Source: Massilia sp.
GTDB taxonomy: Bacteria > Pseudomonadota > Gammaproteobacteria > Burkholderiales > Burkholderiaceae_D
Assembly (NCBI GenBank): GCA_028291845.1
Contig: JAQGNM010000126.1
Location: 1-17,940, forward strand
Length of the DNA stretch: 17,940 nt
Direction of reading: 5' to 3'
Position 1 is the stretch's first letter; every line of letters begins with the position of its first letter. The notes beneath the pieces are model-generated. The model saw only the letters and a list, made by a program, of their open reading frames with translations. It made no database searches and was not told where the DNA came from. Positions 1 through 7,290 of this stretch are shown here, one piece after another. Position numbers and translations under genes: made by a program.

Positions 1-144
1 GCCTGTCCCATGTGTGCGATGCCGCAAACTGGGCAGCAGGGGGACTGGCACTCGCTGCCTGTCCCATGTGTGCGATGCCGCAAACTGCGCAGTTAAGTTT
101 GCGGTTTGCATGCATGGGACAGGCACCTCTGGCGCCAGTCCCCC
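1..144. repeat. Nested palindromic intergenic element with a 31-bp direct duplication
   Basis: Positions 1-31 are repeated exactly at 57-87. Around the second copy the sequence folds as nested inverted repeats. The outer arms GGGGGACTGGC (39-49) and GCCAGTCCCCC (134-144) pair. The middle arms TGCCTGTCCCATG (56-68) and its complement (113-125) pair. The inner arms CCGCAAACT (78-86) and AGTTTGCGG (96-104) enclose a 9-nt loop. The GGGGACTGGC outer arm and TGCCTGTCCC inner arm are shared with the element at 17527-17686, so both look like members of one REP/BIME-like family. The first copy of the duplication may be a partial neighbouring element cut by the window start. No transposase is nearby. 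Family assignment is inferred from sequence likeness inside the window only. Confidence 0.8.
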
Positions 145-163
145 TACTCTCCCTACGGCCCGC

Positions 164-169
164 TATACT
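164..169 (+). promoter_or_regulatory. Possible -10 hexamer (TATACT) before the PhnA-type gene
   Basis: TATACT in the context GCTATACTG lies 28 bases before the ATG at 197, which would give a leader of about 20 nt. No convincing -35 hexamer is found 16-18 bases upstream, where the sequence is C-rich and belongs to the end of the palindromic element. The same CTATACTG context occurs before the kaiC-like gene. This is only a weak prediction. Confidence 0.3.
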
Positions 170-196
170 GCGCACTTTAGTTCACCAAAGTCCGCC

Positions 197-541
197 ATGA
201 CCGCCTTGCCGCCCTGCCCCGAATGCCAGTCCGCTTTTACCTATGACGACGGCGCCCAGCTGAACTGCCCGGAATGCGGCCATGAATGGCAGGCCGGCGC
301 CCCTGCCGCCGAGGCCGCCGCCGGCCCGCGTATCTACAAGGACGCCAGCGGCGCCATCCTGCAGGACGGCGACAGCGTCACGGTCATCAAGGATTTGAAG
401 CTGAAGGGCTCGGGCGGCACCGTCAAGATGGGCACCAAGGTCAAAAATATCCGCCTGGTCGACAGCGATCACGACATCGACTGCAAGATCGACGGCTTCG
501 GGGCGATGAGCCTGAAGACCATGTACGTCAAAAAGGCATAG
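197..541 (+). CDS. yjdM: PhnA/YjdM family zinc-ribbon protein
   Basis: This 114-residue protein has an N-terminal zinc ribbon with two CPEC motifs (Cys7/Cys10 and Cys24/Cys27, the second followed by GHEW). A compact PhnA C-terminal domain follows (about residues 45-114, with the typical region KDASGAILQDGDSVTVIKDL). E. coli YjdM, formerly called PhnA, has nearly the same length (111 residues). The name PhnA is historical: this family is not the phosphonoacetate hydrolase, and its cellular role is not settled. The open frame continues upstream to position 14, but that part runs through the palindromic repeat. The ATG at 197 gives the normal family length and the zinc ribbon starts right after it. 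No strong Shine-Dalgarno is seen. It appears to be a single-gene unit. Confidence 0.9.
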   Translation: MTALPPCPECQSAFTYDDGAQLNCPECGHEWQAGAPAAEAAAGPRIYKDASGAILQDGDSVTVIKDLKLKGSGGTVKMGTKVKNIRLVDSDHDIDCKIDGFGAMSLKTMYVKKA

Positions 542-924
542 CGCTCCGTTAAGGCGGGCTTCGCCAAACAGCTGACAATGACCGCTGTGCCGACCACGGC
601 TCACTTTGCCGCAGGCGGCGCGCTCGCATCGTCCTCGCGGTCATTTTGACGCTGCCGCACAGGCAGCCGCCGCTTGCTTGCTCCATCATCGCGCCCCCAG
701 GTCAACATGGCATGCCGCCCGAGTTGGCGGACGAGTCGCCAGCTTAGCAAAGCCGGCGATGCGGCGACGCCCGCTTCGCCCTGCGCCATGCGGCGACCTC
801 GCGGGCGGCGGCGTCAGCGAACTTAAGCTTATCTGATCCGCATCAACAGCGCGCAAACGAGCGCTGCCGGCCAACGGCTTAGACTGGTTTTGGCAGTGAA
901 CGAACAGCGATAGCGGGGTCGGGC
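542..924. other. Non-coding stretch between the PhnA-type gene and the MFS gene
   Basis: These 383 bases hold no convincing gene. Short open frames on both strands translate to arginine/alanine/proline-rich sequence without recognisable motifs, as expected by chance at this GC content. A short repeat (ATGCGGCGAC, near 759 and 788) is present. A GGCG...CGCC hairpin just after the PhnA stop lacks a T-run and is not called a terminator. No clear promoter for the MFS gene was found. Confidence 0.5.
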
Positions 925-2331
925 ATGGCGGCACAACAAGACAGGTCGGTACCCTGCGGGCGCACGCGCCGCACGGCGGGCGCAAACAGCAAGGCGGGGG
1001 CGCATGCGGGCGCGGATGCGACCACGGTGCGCTACCGCGCGCCCGAGACGGACAAGTCGCGCTGGGTGCGCCTGGCCGCCTGCATCGTCTGCATGGTCGC
1101 CACCGCCAACCTGCAGTACGCCTGGACCTTGTTCGTGCCGGAAATCCAGCACACGTACGGCTGGCCGCGCGCAAAAATCCAGCTGGCGTTCACCATTTTC
1201 GTCGTCGTGCAAACCTGGCTGGCGCCGCTGGAAGGCTGGTTCATCGACCGCTTCGGCCCGCGCCCGATCGTCGCCGGCGGCGCAATCCTGATGGGCGCGG
1301 CGTGGGTCATCGACGCCTTTTCCACCACCCTGGGCGGCCTGTATTGCGGCGCCGCCGTCGGCGGCGTCGGCGTCGGCGCCATCTACGCCACCTGCATCAA
1401 CAATGCCTTGCGTTGGTTCCCCGACCGCCGCGGCCTGGCCGTCGGCCTCACTGCCGGCGGCTACGGCGCCGGCTCGGCGCTGACCATCCTGCCGATCGCC
1501 GCGATGATCGCCTCGAGCGGCTATCAGCGCACCTTCCTGGTGTTCGGCATCCTGCAGGGCGTGGTCGCCTTTGTCGCCGCCTGGTTCTTGCGCACGCCCA
1601 GGGCCGGGGAGATCAACGCCTCGCCGTTGCTGGCGCAAACCACCCGCGACTACACCTTGCGCCAGGCGCTGGCGACCCGCCTGTTCTGGTTGATGTTCAT
1701 CATGTTCATTCTGGTGGTCACCGGCGGCATGATGGCGGTGGCCCAGCTCGGCGTGATCGCCAGCGACCTGGGCGTCAAGGAATTCAAGGTCGACCTGCAT
1801 TTCGCCGTGATCGCCTCGTTGCCGCTGGCGCTGATGCTCGACCGCATCATGAACGGCATCTCGCGCCCGCTGTTCGGCTGGATCTCGGACCACATCGGCC
1901 GCGAACTCACCATGGTGATCGCATTTACCCTCGAAGGCTGCGGCATCATCGCACTGGGTATTTTCGGCAACGATCCCTATGCTTTTTTACTTTTATCGGG
2001 CCTGGTGTTTCTGGCCTGGGGCGAAGTGTATTCGCTGTTTTCGGCGCTGGCTGGCGATGCGTTCGGCACCAGGCATATCGGCAAGATCTACGGCGTGCTG
2101 TACACGGCCAAGGGCATCGGCGCCCTGCTGGTGCCGCTTGGCAATTTGATGATGGAAGCCACCGGCACCTGGACCATCGTGCTGTTCACCGTGGCGCTGA
2201 TGGACCTGGCCGCCGCCGCCCTGGCGATCGTGCTGTTGCGCCCGGTGCTGGCGCGCCACGTGGCGTTGTCGCGGCGGCTGTTCGAGAAGGAATCGCTGCT
2301 GCGCCACGAGGCCGCGGGCGCGCCTGGCTAG
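925..2331 (+). CDS. MFS transporter of the oxalate/formate antiporter (OFA) family
   Basis: This is a 468-residue inner-membrane protein with about 12 hydrophobic segments and two MFS signature loops: DRFGPRP after TM2 and SDHIGRE after TM8. The regions QYAWTLFVPEI, ALRWFPDRRGLAVGLTAGGYG and the late WGEVYSLF are characteristic of the OxlT/OFA family. The two basic residues essential for oxalate transport in Oxalobacter OxlT (Arg272 and Lys355) have by-eye counterparts here: Arg314 in ISRPLFGW and Lys396 in YTAKGIG. A small carboxylate substrate is therefore plausible but not shown. The first 40 or so residues are hydrophilic and low in complexity, unlike the family, so the true start may lie further in (for example GTG at 1027). 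No oxalate-degrading genes are nearby. It converges on the GST gene with a 15-bp gap. Confidence 0.85.
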   Translation: MAAQQDRSVPCGRTRRTAGANSKAGAHAGADATTVRYRAPETDKSRWVRLAACIVCMVATANLQYAWTLFVPEIQHTYGWPRAKIQLAFTIFVVVQTWLAPLEGWFIDRFGPRPIVAGGAILMGAAWVIDAFSTTLGGLYCGAAVGGVGVGAIYATCINNALRWFPDRRGLAVGLTAGGYGAGSALTILPIAAMIASSGYQRTFLVFGILQGVVAFVAAWFLRTPRAGEINASPLLAQTTRDYTLRQALATRLFWLMFIMFILVVTGGMMAVAQLGVIASDLGVKEFKVDLHFAVIASLPLALMLDRIMNGISRPLFGWISDHIGRELTMVIAFTLEGCGIIALGIFGNDPYAFLLLSGLVFLAWGEVYSLFSALAGDAFGTRHIGKIYGVLYTAKGIGALLVPLGNLMMEATGTWTIVLFTVALMDLAAAALAIVLLRPVLARHVALSRRLFEKESLLRHEAAGAPG

Positions 2332-2346
2332 CCGGCTGGCAGCGGC

Positions 2347-3075
2347 TCAGGCGGCCGGCCGCGGCGGAATATTCATGCCCTTGATTACGGCCGGGCGCGC
2401 CAGGAAGGCATCGACCACCCGTTTGACTTCGGGGAAATCGGCATACCCCACCAGCTCGCCCGCCCCATAAAAGCCGACCAGGTTGGCAACCCACGGGAAG
2501 GTGGCGATGTCGGCGATGCTGTACTCGTCACCGAGCAGCCATTGCTTGCCGGCCAGGTGCTTGTTCAACACGCCGAGCAGGCGCTTACTTTCGCCCACGT
2601 AGCGCTCGAGCGGGCGCTTGTCCTCGTAGTCCTTGCCGGCGAATTTATGGAAAAAGCCGAGCTGGCCGAACATCGGGCCGATCCCGCCCATCTGGAACAT
2701 CAGCCACTGGATGGCGTGGTAGCGCCCGGCCGCGTCGCGCGGCAGCAGCTGGCCGCTTTTTTCAGCCAGGTACAGCAGGATCGCGCCCGATTCGAACAGC
2801 GCCAGCGGCTTGCCGTCAGGACCGGCCGGATCGATGATCGCGGGAATCTTGTTGTTCGGATTGAGCGAGACGAACTCCGGGCTCAATTGATCGTTGCTGG
2901 CAAAGTTGACCAGGTGCGGCTCGTAGGCCAGGCCGGTTTCTTCCAGCATGATCGAGACCTTGACGCCGTTCGGCGTCGGCAGCGAGTACAGCTGGATGCG
3001 CTCGGGGTGGCTGGCGGGCCATTTGGCGTGAATCGGAAAGTCGGACAGGACAGTGAAAGACGGGGTGGCGCTCAT
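2347..3075 (-). CDS. Glutathione S-transferase, Nu-class (YfcG/YghU-like)
   Basis: This 242-residue cytosolic protein has a thioredoxin-fold N-terminal half (about residues 26-115) and a helical C-terminal half. The active-site region is LPTPNGVKVSIMLEE, where Thr34 and Asn36 match the catalytic Thr/Asn of the YfcG/YghU group, which act as glutathione-dependent disulfide-bond reductases. NKIPAI supplies the cis-proline that contacts glutathione, and FESGAILLYLAEK is the usual GSH-binding helix. C-terminal motifs such as YSIADIATFPWV fit GST_C. The start is supported by AAGGA eight bases before the ATG on the minus strand. An inverted repeat about 80 bases upstream (3156-3175) could be its operator. 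Substrate is unknown. Confidence 0.92.
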   Translation of the reverse strand: MSATPSFTVLSDFPIHAKWPASHPERIQLYSLPTPNGVKVSIMLEETGLAYEPHLVNFASNDQLSPEFVSLNPNNKIPAIIDPAGPDGKPLALFESGAILLYLAEKSGQLLPRDAAGRYHAIQWLMFQMGGIGPMFGQLGFFHKFAGKDYEDKRPLERYVGESKRLLGVLNKHLAGKQWLLGDEYSIADIATFPWVANLVGFYGAGELVGYADFPEVKRVVDAFLARPAVIKGMNIPPRPAA

Positions 3076-3155
3076 GGTGGTTTCCTTGACAACGTGGGTG
3101 AGCGATTATGACGCAGTTGCAGCACGCCTGCCGGGCACCACCGATTCGCGCTTAC

Positions 3156-3175
3156 TTATGCACGATTGTGCATAA
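3156..3175. promoter_or_regulatory. Palindromic operator candidate upstream of the GST gene
   Basis: TTATGCAC (3156-3163), a 4-base spacer, then the perfect complement GTGCATAA (3168-3175). An 8-bp perfect arm with a short spacer is typical of a dimeric transcription-factor site. It lies about 80 bp before the GST start codon, and the nearest gene on the other side ends rather than begins there, so control of the GST gene is the simplest reading. The cognate regulator is not in the window. No strong hairpin-plus-T-run is present, which argues against a terminator. Confidence 0.5.
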
Positions 3176-3388
3176 TGCACCTCGGCGCCGGGCGATACAG
3201 CAGGCTGGCGCGCACGCCGGCGTCGAGGATAATTTCAGTGCAAAGTCTGCTTAAAATTTGGGCGTCCCGATACGGCAGACGGATTGCTGGGGATGAGACA
3301 TGCGACGTGCTGCTTTTATCCACAGAATCTGTGGGTAAGCTTCAATAATATCAATGTTGATCATAAAACCATGAAAGCATACTAAACC
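3176..3388. other. Intergenic stretch between the GST and esterase genes
   Basis: Together with the flanking sites this makes 373 bases without a gene. A 60-codon frame beginning at 3166 has no recognisable motif and crosses the operator-like palindrome, so it is not called. The right half (about 3335-3388) is clearly more AT-rich than the surroundings. It follows an inverted pair of DnaA-box-like 9-mers. Nothing else with a clear function was seen. Confidence 0.5.
3316..3338. promoter_or_regulatory. Inverted pair of DnaA-box-like sites
   Basis: TTATCCACA (3316-3324) matches the high-affinity bacterial DnaA-box 9-mer exactly. TGTGGGTAA (3330-3338) on the same strand is the inverted copy TTACCCACA with one change. 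Together they form a 10-bp inverted repeat around a 3-base centre. An AT-rich stretch follows. It could be a DnaA titration or regulatory site, or simply a palindromic operator. No replication genes (dnaA, dnaN, parAB, repA) are in the window, so an origin is not claimed. Confidence 0.4.
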
Positions 3389-3414
3389 AGCCCGGCGGCG
3401 GTGGCCGGCGGGCT
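3389..3414 (-). terminator. Hairpin downstream of the esterase gene, likely terminator
   Basis: Read on the minus strand, AGCCCGCCGGC and GCCGCCGGGCT pair (6 bp, one C-C mismatch, then 4 bp) around a 4-base CACC loop, about 35 bases after the esterase stop. The following GGTTTAG has only a short T-run, so it is a weak or imperfect intrinsic terminator. Confidence 0.5.
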
Positions 3415-3448
3415 GTCTGTCTGCTAACACGACCTTCTTTGTTGATAC

Positions 3449-4495
3449 TTACTTCTTGGCGGCAAAGGCCTTCTTGAGCTGGTCGGCGGCCATCATCTCG
3501 GCATCTTTTGCCAGCGGGACCACGGCGCCCATGCCGAAGAATTCATGGGTCACGCCCTTGTACTCTTTATAGGTCACGCTCACGCCGTCCTTGCGCAGCT
3601 TGTCGGCGTAGGCGACGCCTTCCGACAGCAGCGGATCGATCTCGGCGGCGATGATGGTTGCCGGAGGCAAGCCTTTGAGCGAGGTCGCCTTGATCGGCAG
3701 CGCGTACGGGCTGGCCGGGTCGGCGCCGTAGTGCTTGAAGAACCACGACATCATCGGCTTGTTGAGTGGCTTGGCGTTGGCGTTGGTGACATAGGACGGA
3801 CGCGTCATGTCGTCGCTGACCACCGGATAGACCAGCAGCTGGTGCAAAGGCATCTTCGCTTTCTTGTCGCGCGCCATCATCGACACCACGGTGGCCAGGT
3901 TGCCGCCGGCGCTTTCGCCGCCGACCGCGACGCGCATCGGATCGCCATTGATCTCCTTCGCGTGTTCCAGGGTCCACAGATAGGCGGCATAGGCGTCATC
4001 CGGTGCTGCCGGGAACTTGTTCTCCGGCGCGCGGTGGTAGTCGACCGACACCATGATCGCATTGGCCATCTTGGCCAGCGCGCGCGGCGACGCTTCATAC
4101 ACCTTGGTGTCGGCGATCACAAAGCCGCCACCGTGGTAATACACCATCACCGGGAACGGACCCTTGCCCTCGGGGGTGAACACGTGAATCGGGAAATTAC
4201 CCTTGGGACCGGCAATGCTCATTTCCTTGACCGTCACGCCCGCTTCAGGGGCGGTGCTCTTGCCCATGTCGGTCAATACTTTTTTGACGGCGTCGGCCGG
4301 CGTCGGCTGCTTGCGCGCTTCTTCCGGGGTCAGGGTTTCGATCGGCTTGCCGCCCAGGCTGGCCAGGGCGTCGAGTACCTTTTGCATGTGCGGTTCGGCT
4401 TTCGGCGGCGTCGGCGTGGGGGCGTCGGCCGCTTGCGCCAGCGAAGCGACCAGGGTGGCCACGGCAACGGCGGCGATTGTTTTGGTGACGGTCAT
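3449..4495 (-). CDS. Exported alpha/beta-hydrolase, HSL (family IV) esterase
   Basis: This 348-residue protein has an N-terminal signal peptide (basic MTVTK, hydrophobic core, probable cleavage after Ala-Gln-Ala at residue 22), so it is predicted to be periplasmic or secreted. The family signature is complete: oxyanion-hole HGGGF (121-125), nucleophile elbow GESAGG (193-198, Ser195), acid Asp287 in EIDPLLSEG, and His317 in THEFFGM. VDYHRAPENKFPAAPDD is also typical of the hormone-sensitive-lipase group. It probably hydrolyses short-chain esters, but the substrate cannot be read from the sequence. The start is supported by AAAGGA six bases before the ATG. It is transcribed divergently from the GGDEF gene, with a 349-bp gap, and is followed by a hairpin at 3389-3414. 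Confidence 0.92.
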   Translation of the reverse strand: MTVTKTIAAVAVATLVASLAQAADAPTPTPPKAEPHMQKVLDALASLGGKPIETLTPEEARKQPTPADAVKKVLTDMGKSTAPEAGVTVKEMSIAGPKGNFPIHVFTPEGKGPFPVMVYYHGGGFVIADTKVYEASPRALAKMANAIMVSVDYHRAPENKFPAAPDDAYAAYLWTLEHAKEINGDPMRVAVGGESAGGNLATVVSMMARDKKAKMPLHQLLVYPVVSDDMTRPSYVTNANAKPLNKPMMSWFFKHYGADPASPYALPIKATSLKGLPPATIIAAEIDPLLSEGVAYADKLRKDGVSVTYKEYKGVTHEFFGMGAVVPLAKDAEMMAADQLKKAFAAKK

Positions 4496-4844
4496 TGTTT
4501 TCCTTTAATTATTAAATCGACTATTAAGTCAGGCAACAATAACCTTCTTGCCACGCTATCACTGTTAGGTAAACCGCATATGGATGAACTCGCTACTTTG
4601 CCGCCAGTTCATTCGTTAATTGAACATATCAGGCGTGCGCCGATACGGTTTCACAGCGCTTGATGGGCGAATCAAAACTAGTGTTGCGCGGCGGCAGCAA
4701 TTGTTAAACATTGCTTGCCGTGCAGAAAGAGCCACGTTACATTCATACGCAGCGCGCATCATCGGCGCGCCGAATGCTGTTGGCCCGGCCCGATTGTGCC
4801 GAGCCGATCGTTTTTCACCGCACGCATGCGAGGCTCACGTTTAC
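4496..4844. other. Divergent intergenic region, esterase / diguanylate cyclase
   Basis: These 349 bases separate two divergent starts and must carry both promoters. The esterase-proximal part (4503-4530) is AT-rich with a repeated TATTAA. GTTCA and TGAAC arms form a loose inverted repeat around 4608-4626. The plus-strand GGDEF frame is open through the right half (from 4620), but its translation there is not signal-peptide-like and is not counted as coding. No confident -35/-10 pair was found. Confidence 0.4.
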
Positions 4845-6932
4845 ATGGATGACTGTTGCTGGCACCGTCCACGACTGCCCCGGCGCCTGGCCGCGCTGTG
4901 GCTTGCCACCGTTTTGACGGCAGGCGACGCCGCCGCGGCCGCAGACGCAGCGGCGGCTACAAATGCTGGCGACAGCGCCCCGCAGCCGCTGGCGGCGCGC
5001 ATCGCCGCGCTCGGCGAACAGGGCCGCTTCGCCCCGCAAGCGGCACTGGCCGAATTACGCACACTCGAGCACGCCGCACGCGCGGCGCCGCTGGCGGTCA
5101 AGGCCGATTTCTTGTTTCATTTGAGCCAGGTCGAACGGGGCGTCGGCGACACGGCGCAGGCGTCCGCCGTGGCCGACGAATTGATCGCCATTGCCAGTGC
5201 CGCCAAGGACCAGCGGGCGCTCGCCCGCGGCATGCTCAGCAAAGCCGCCACCCTGTCGGAACTGAAACTGCTGAAAGACTCGCATGCGCTGCTGTGGCAG
5301 GCTGAAACGCTGGCGCAAGCCGGCGCCGACATCGGCCTGCGGGTCGACGCCGGCGTCGCCGCCGGCCAGGCCCATGCCGAAGAAGGCGATTTTCCGGCGG
5401 CGTTGGCATGCATCGAAGGCGCCGCCAGCCTGGCCCGCCAGAGCGGCGATGCGATCGGCCAGATCGTCGCCTTGAACGCGCTGGCGCGGCTATACGGCCA
5501 GATCAAGGAATACGACAAGGGCTTTGCCACCCTCGACGAAGCCTATGCGATCGCCGACCGCGCCGGCGTGCCGGGCCACGTCGCCCTGCTGAAAAACAGC
5601 GAATACGGCCTGGCCATCGATACCGGCCAGCGCCGCCGCGCCGGCGCCGCCCTGCGCGCCGGCCTCGAACTCGAACGCAAGATCGGCGCTGTCCCGCTGG
5701 TGGCCAACAGCCTGATCAACCTGAGCGACCTGGCCCTGAAAGAGAGACAGTACGCCAGTGCCGCCCGCTACGCGCATGACGCCCTGGCGGCCGCCACGGA
5801 ACTGGGCAGCAAGCACCGGGCGGCGGTGGCCCGTTTCAATCTCGGCGCCGCCCTGCTCGGGCAGGGGCAATTGGTTGAAGGCAAAAAGAACATCGATGCG
5901 GCGCTGGTCGCCTTCGACGCCGATGGCGACATCCCGGCCCTGCAGTCGGCCTGGAAAGAATACGGCGACGCCCTCGAGGCGGCCGGCGACGCGCCGGCCG
6001 CGCTGGCCGCGTATCACCGCGAGCGGACGCTGTCGGACGCGCTGTTCAAAAAACAGCGCCAGGAAGCCATCTGGCATCTGGAAGAAAAATTCGGCGCCGA
6101 AAAGAAGGCCCGGCAAATCGACAAGCTGTACCAGGAAAATGCCCTGAAGTCGGCGCAAATCCACAACAGCCGCCTGCAGCAGAAAGTCTGGTGGCTGCTG
6201 GCGGCCCTGCTCACGCTCGGGGCCATCACCACCGGCTACCTGTACCGCAATGTGCGCGCTGCAAACGCCTACCTGAAACGCAAAAACATCGAGCTGAAGC
6301 ACCAGAGCAGCCACGATCCGCTGACGGCGCTGTACAACCGCCGCTATTTTCAGGACGCCATGGCGGCGCGCGCCGACGACGTTGCCGACGCGCCGGCGCA
6401 TGCCGACAGCGGCGCCCTGTTCCTGATCGACGTCGACCATTTCAAGCACGTCAACGATGCCCACGGCCACGGCGTCGGCGACCAGGTCTTGATCATGATC
6501 GCCGGCCAGTTGCGCGAGATCCTGCGCGAGACCGACATGATCGTACGCTGGGGCGGCGAGGAGTTCCTGGCCTGGCTGCCCGACCTCAAGCGCAGCCGCC
6601 TCAACGAAGTGGCGGCGCGCCTGCTGGCCGGTATCTCCTCCCGGCCGCTGATTCACCAGGGCGCGGCCATTCCGGTGACGGTGTCGATCGGTTACGCGCC
6701 CTTCCCGATGAGCTTGCCCGATACGCAAGGCGGCGCCGCCATCGGCTGGGAACACACCTTGCACCTGGTCGACATGGCCTTGTACATGGCCAAAAGCCAC
6801 GGCCGCAACCGCGCTTACGGCCTGGCGTCGATCGCCGGCCTCGACGACGCCGACCTGGCCGCGCTCGACCGCGGCCTCGAGCAAGCCTGGCGCGACGGCG
6901 CGGTCGACATGGCGGTGGTGGTGGGCCGATAA
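4845..6932 (+). CDS. TPR-repeat, membrane-anchored GGDEF diguanylate cyclase
   Basis: From ATG 4845 this is a 695-residue protein. A signal peptide (RLPRRLAALWLATVLTAG) is followed by an alpha-helical TPR-like sensor region (about residues 40-420, predicted periplasmic). Then come a charged coiled-coil segment, one transmembrane helix (about 448-467) and a cytoplasmic GGDEF domain from about residue 490. The active site reads GGEEF (570-574), the metal/substrate region LIDVDHFKHVND is intact, and RETD (561-564) five residues before GGEEF is a canonical product-inhibition I-site. It should therefore make c-di-GMP from GTP under feedback control. The frame is open back to 4620, but the export signal begins at 4845, with a weak GAGG upstream. 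The ligand sensed is unknown. The architecture matches TPR-GGDEF proteins common in betaproteobacteria. Confidence 0.9.
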   Translation: MDDCCWHRPRLPRRLAALWLATVLTAGDAAAAADAAAATNAGDSAPQPLAARIAALGEQGRFAPQAALAELRTLEHAARAAPLAVKADFLFHLSQVERGVGDTAQASAVADELIAIASAAKDQRALARGMLSKAATLSELKLLKDSHALLWQAETLAQAGADIGLRVDAGVAAGQAHAEEGDFPAALACIEGAASLARQSGDAIGQIVALNALARLYGQIKEYDKGFATLDEAYAIADRAGVPGHVALLKNSEYGLAIDTGQRRRAGAALRAGLELERKIGAVPLVANSLINLSDLALKERQYASAARYAHDALAAATELGSKHRAAVARFNLGAALLGQGQLVEGKKNIDAALVAFDADGDIPALQSAWKEYGDALEAAGDAPAALAAYHRERTLSDALFKKQRQEAIWHLEEKFGAEKKARQIDKLYQENALKSAQIHNSRLQQKVWWLLAALLTLGAITTGYLYRNVRAANAYLKRKNIELKHQSSHDPLTALYNRRYFQDAMAARADDVADAPAHADSGALFLIDVDHFKHVNDAHGHGVGDQVLIMIAGQLREILRETDMIVRWGGEEFLAWLPDLKRSRLNEVAARLLAGISSRPLIHQGAAIPVTVSIGYAPFPMSLPDTQGGAAIGWEHTLHLVDMALYMAKSHGRNRAYGLASIAGLDDADLAALDRGLEQAWRDGAVDMAVVVGR

Positions 6933-7276
6933 AGCGCGCCCTGGTGCGGCCGGCGCCGCGTTTCACTGGTCTTGCCGACAAGGACGCTGCAGGTCGAAGC
7001 GGCTGATCCGGTCCGGCCACATCTCGACAATCGACGCCAGCCCGCGCGCGCTGCGCCATCGTGAGACGCGCCCAGGATGAACGCTGAACTGCGCGCTACC
7101 GCGTGATCGAGACGTGGTTTATTTCATCTAGTCATTATTTCTGCGACAGGCAATGCGCTGCGCGCCGAACCAACGTACACCAGCGATTCGTCTATACTGG
7201 AACAGTTCTAAATTCAACAATTAAACGGCGCATGGTTAGCATGCACTGAAGCAATTTTATCGGCACTTCACCGCAC
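6933..7276. other. Intergenic region before the kaiC-like gene
   Basis: Between the GGDEF stop and the kaiC-like start there are 358 bases without a supported gene. Just after the GGDEF stop, GCGGC and GCCGC (6946-6959) form a 5-bp hairpin followed by GTTT, a marginal terminator. Minus-strand frames here run into the GGDEF coding sequence and look like chance frames. The right half (about 7115-7140 and 7193-7225) is AT-richer and holds the likely promoter of the kaiC-like gene. A GAACAGTTC palindrome follows directly (about 7201-7209). Confidence 0.45.
7193..7198 (+). promoter_or_regulatory. Possible -10 hexamer of the kaiC-like/kinase operon
   Basis: TATACT in TCTATACTGG lies about 93 bases before the kaiC-like ATG. 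The expected -35 position (around 7170) is poor, so either an activator is needed or this is not the true promoter. The palindrome GAACAGTTC, placed at about +1, could be a regulator site. Confidence 0.35.
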
Positions 7277-7290
7277 ATGAACCGCACCGC

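Noticed and set aside
14..196. Upstream extension of the PhnA-type gene to an ATG at 14
   Set aside because: It would translate the palindromic repeat element and make the protein about 60 residues longer than its family. The zinc ribbon starts right after ATG 197.
3166..3348. 60-codon plus-strand frame between the GST and esterase genes
   Set aside because: It has no RBS or motif, and it overlaps the operator-like palindrome and the DnaA-box-like pair.
3316..3388. Replication origin at the DnaA-box-like pair
   Set aside because: Only two boxes are present and there are no dnaA, dnaN, gidA or rep/par genes, so there is not enough evidence for an origin.
4620..4844. Upstream extension of the GGDEF gene to ATG 4620
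   Set aside because: The extra 75 residues are not conserved in character and would bury the signal peptide that begins at ATG 4845.
5490..6884. 464-codon minus-strand frame within the GGDEF gene
   Set aside because: It is a mirror of the diguanylate cyclase coding sequence. There is no RBS, no recognisable domain and its composition is typical of antisense frames.
6601..7059. Minus-strand frames crossing the end of the GGDEF gene into the intergenic region
   Set aside because: They are Arg/Pro-rich sequence, mostly antisense to the GGDEF domain, without a recognisable family.
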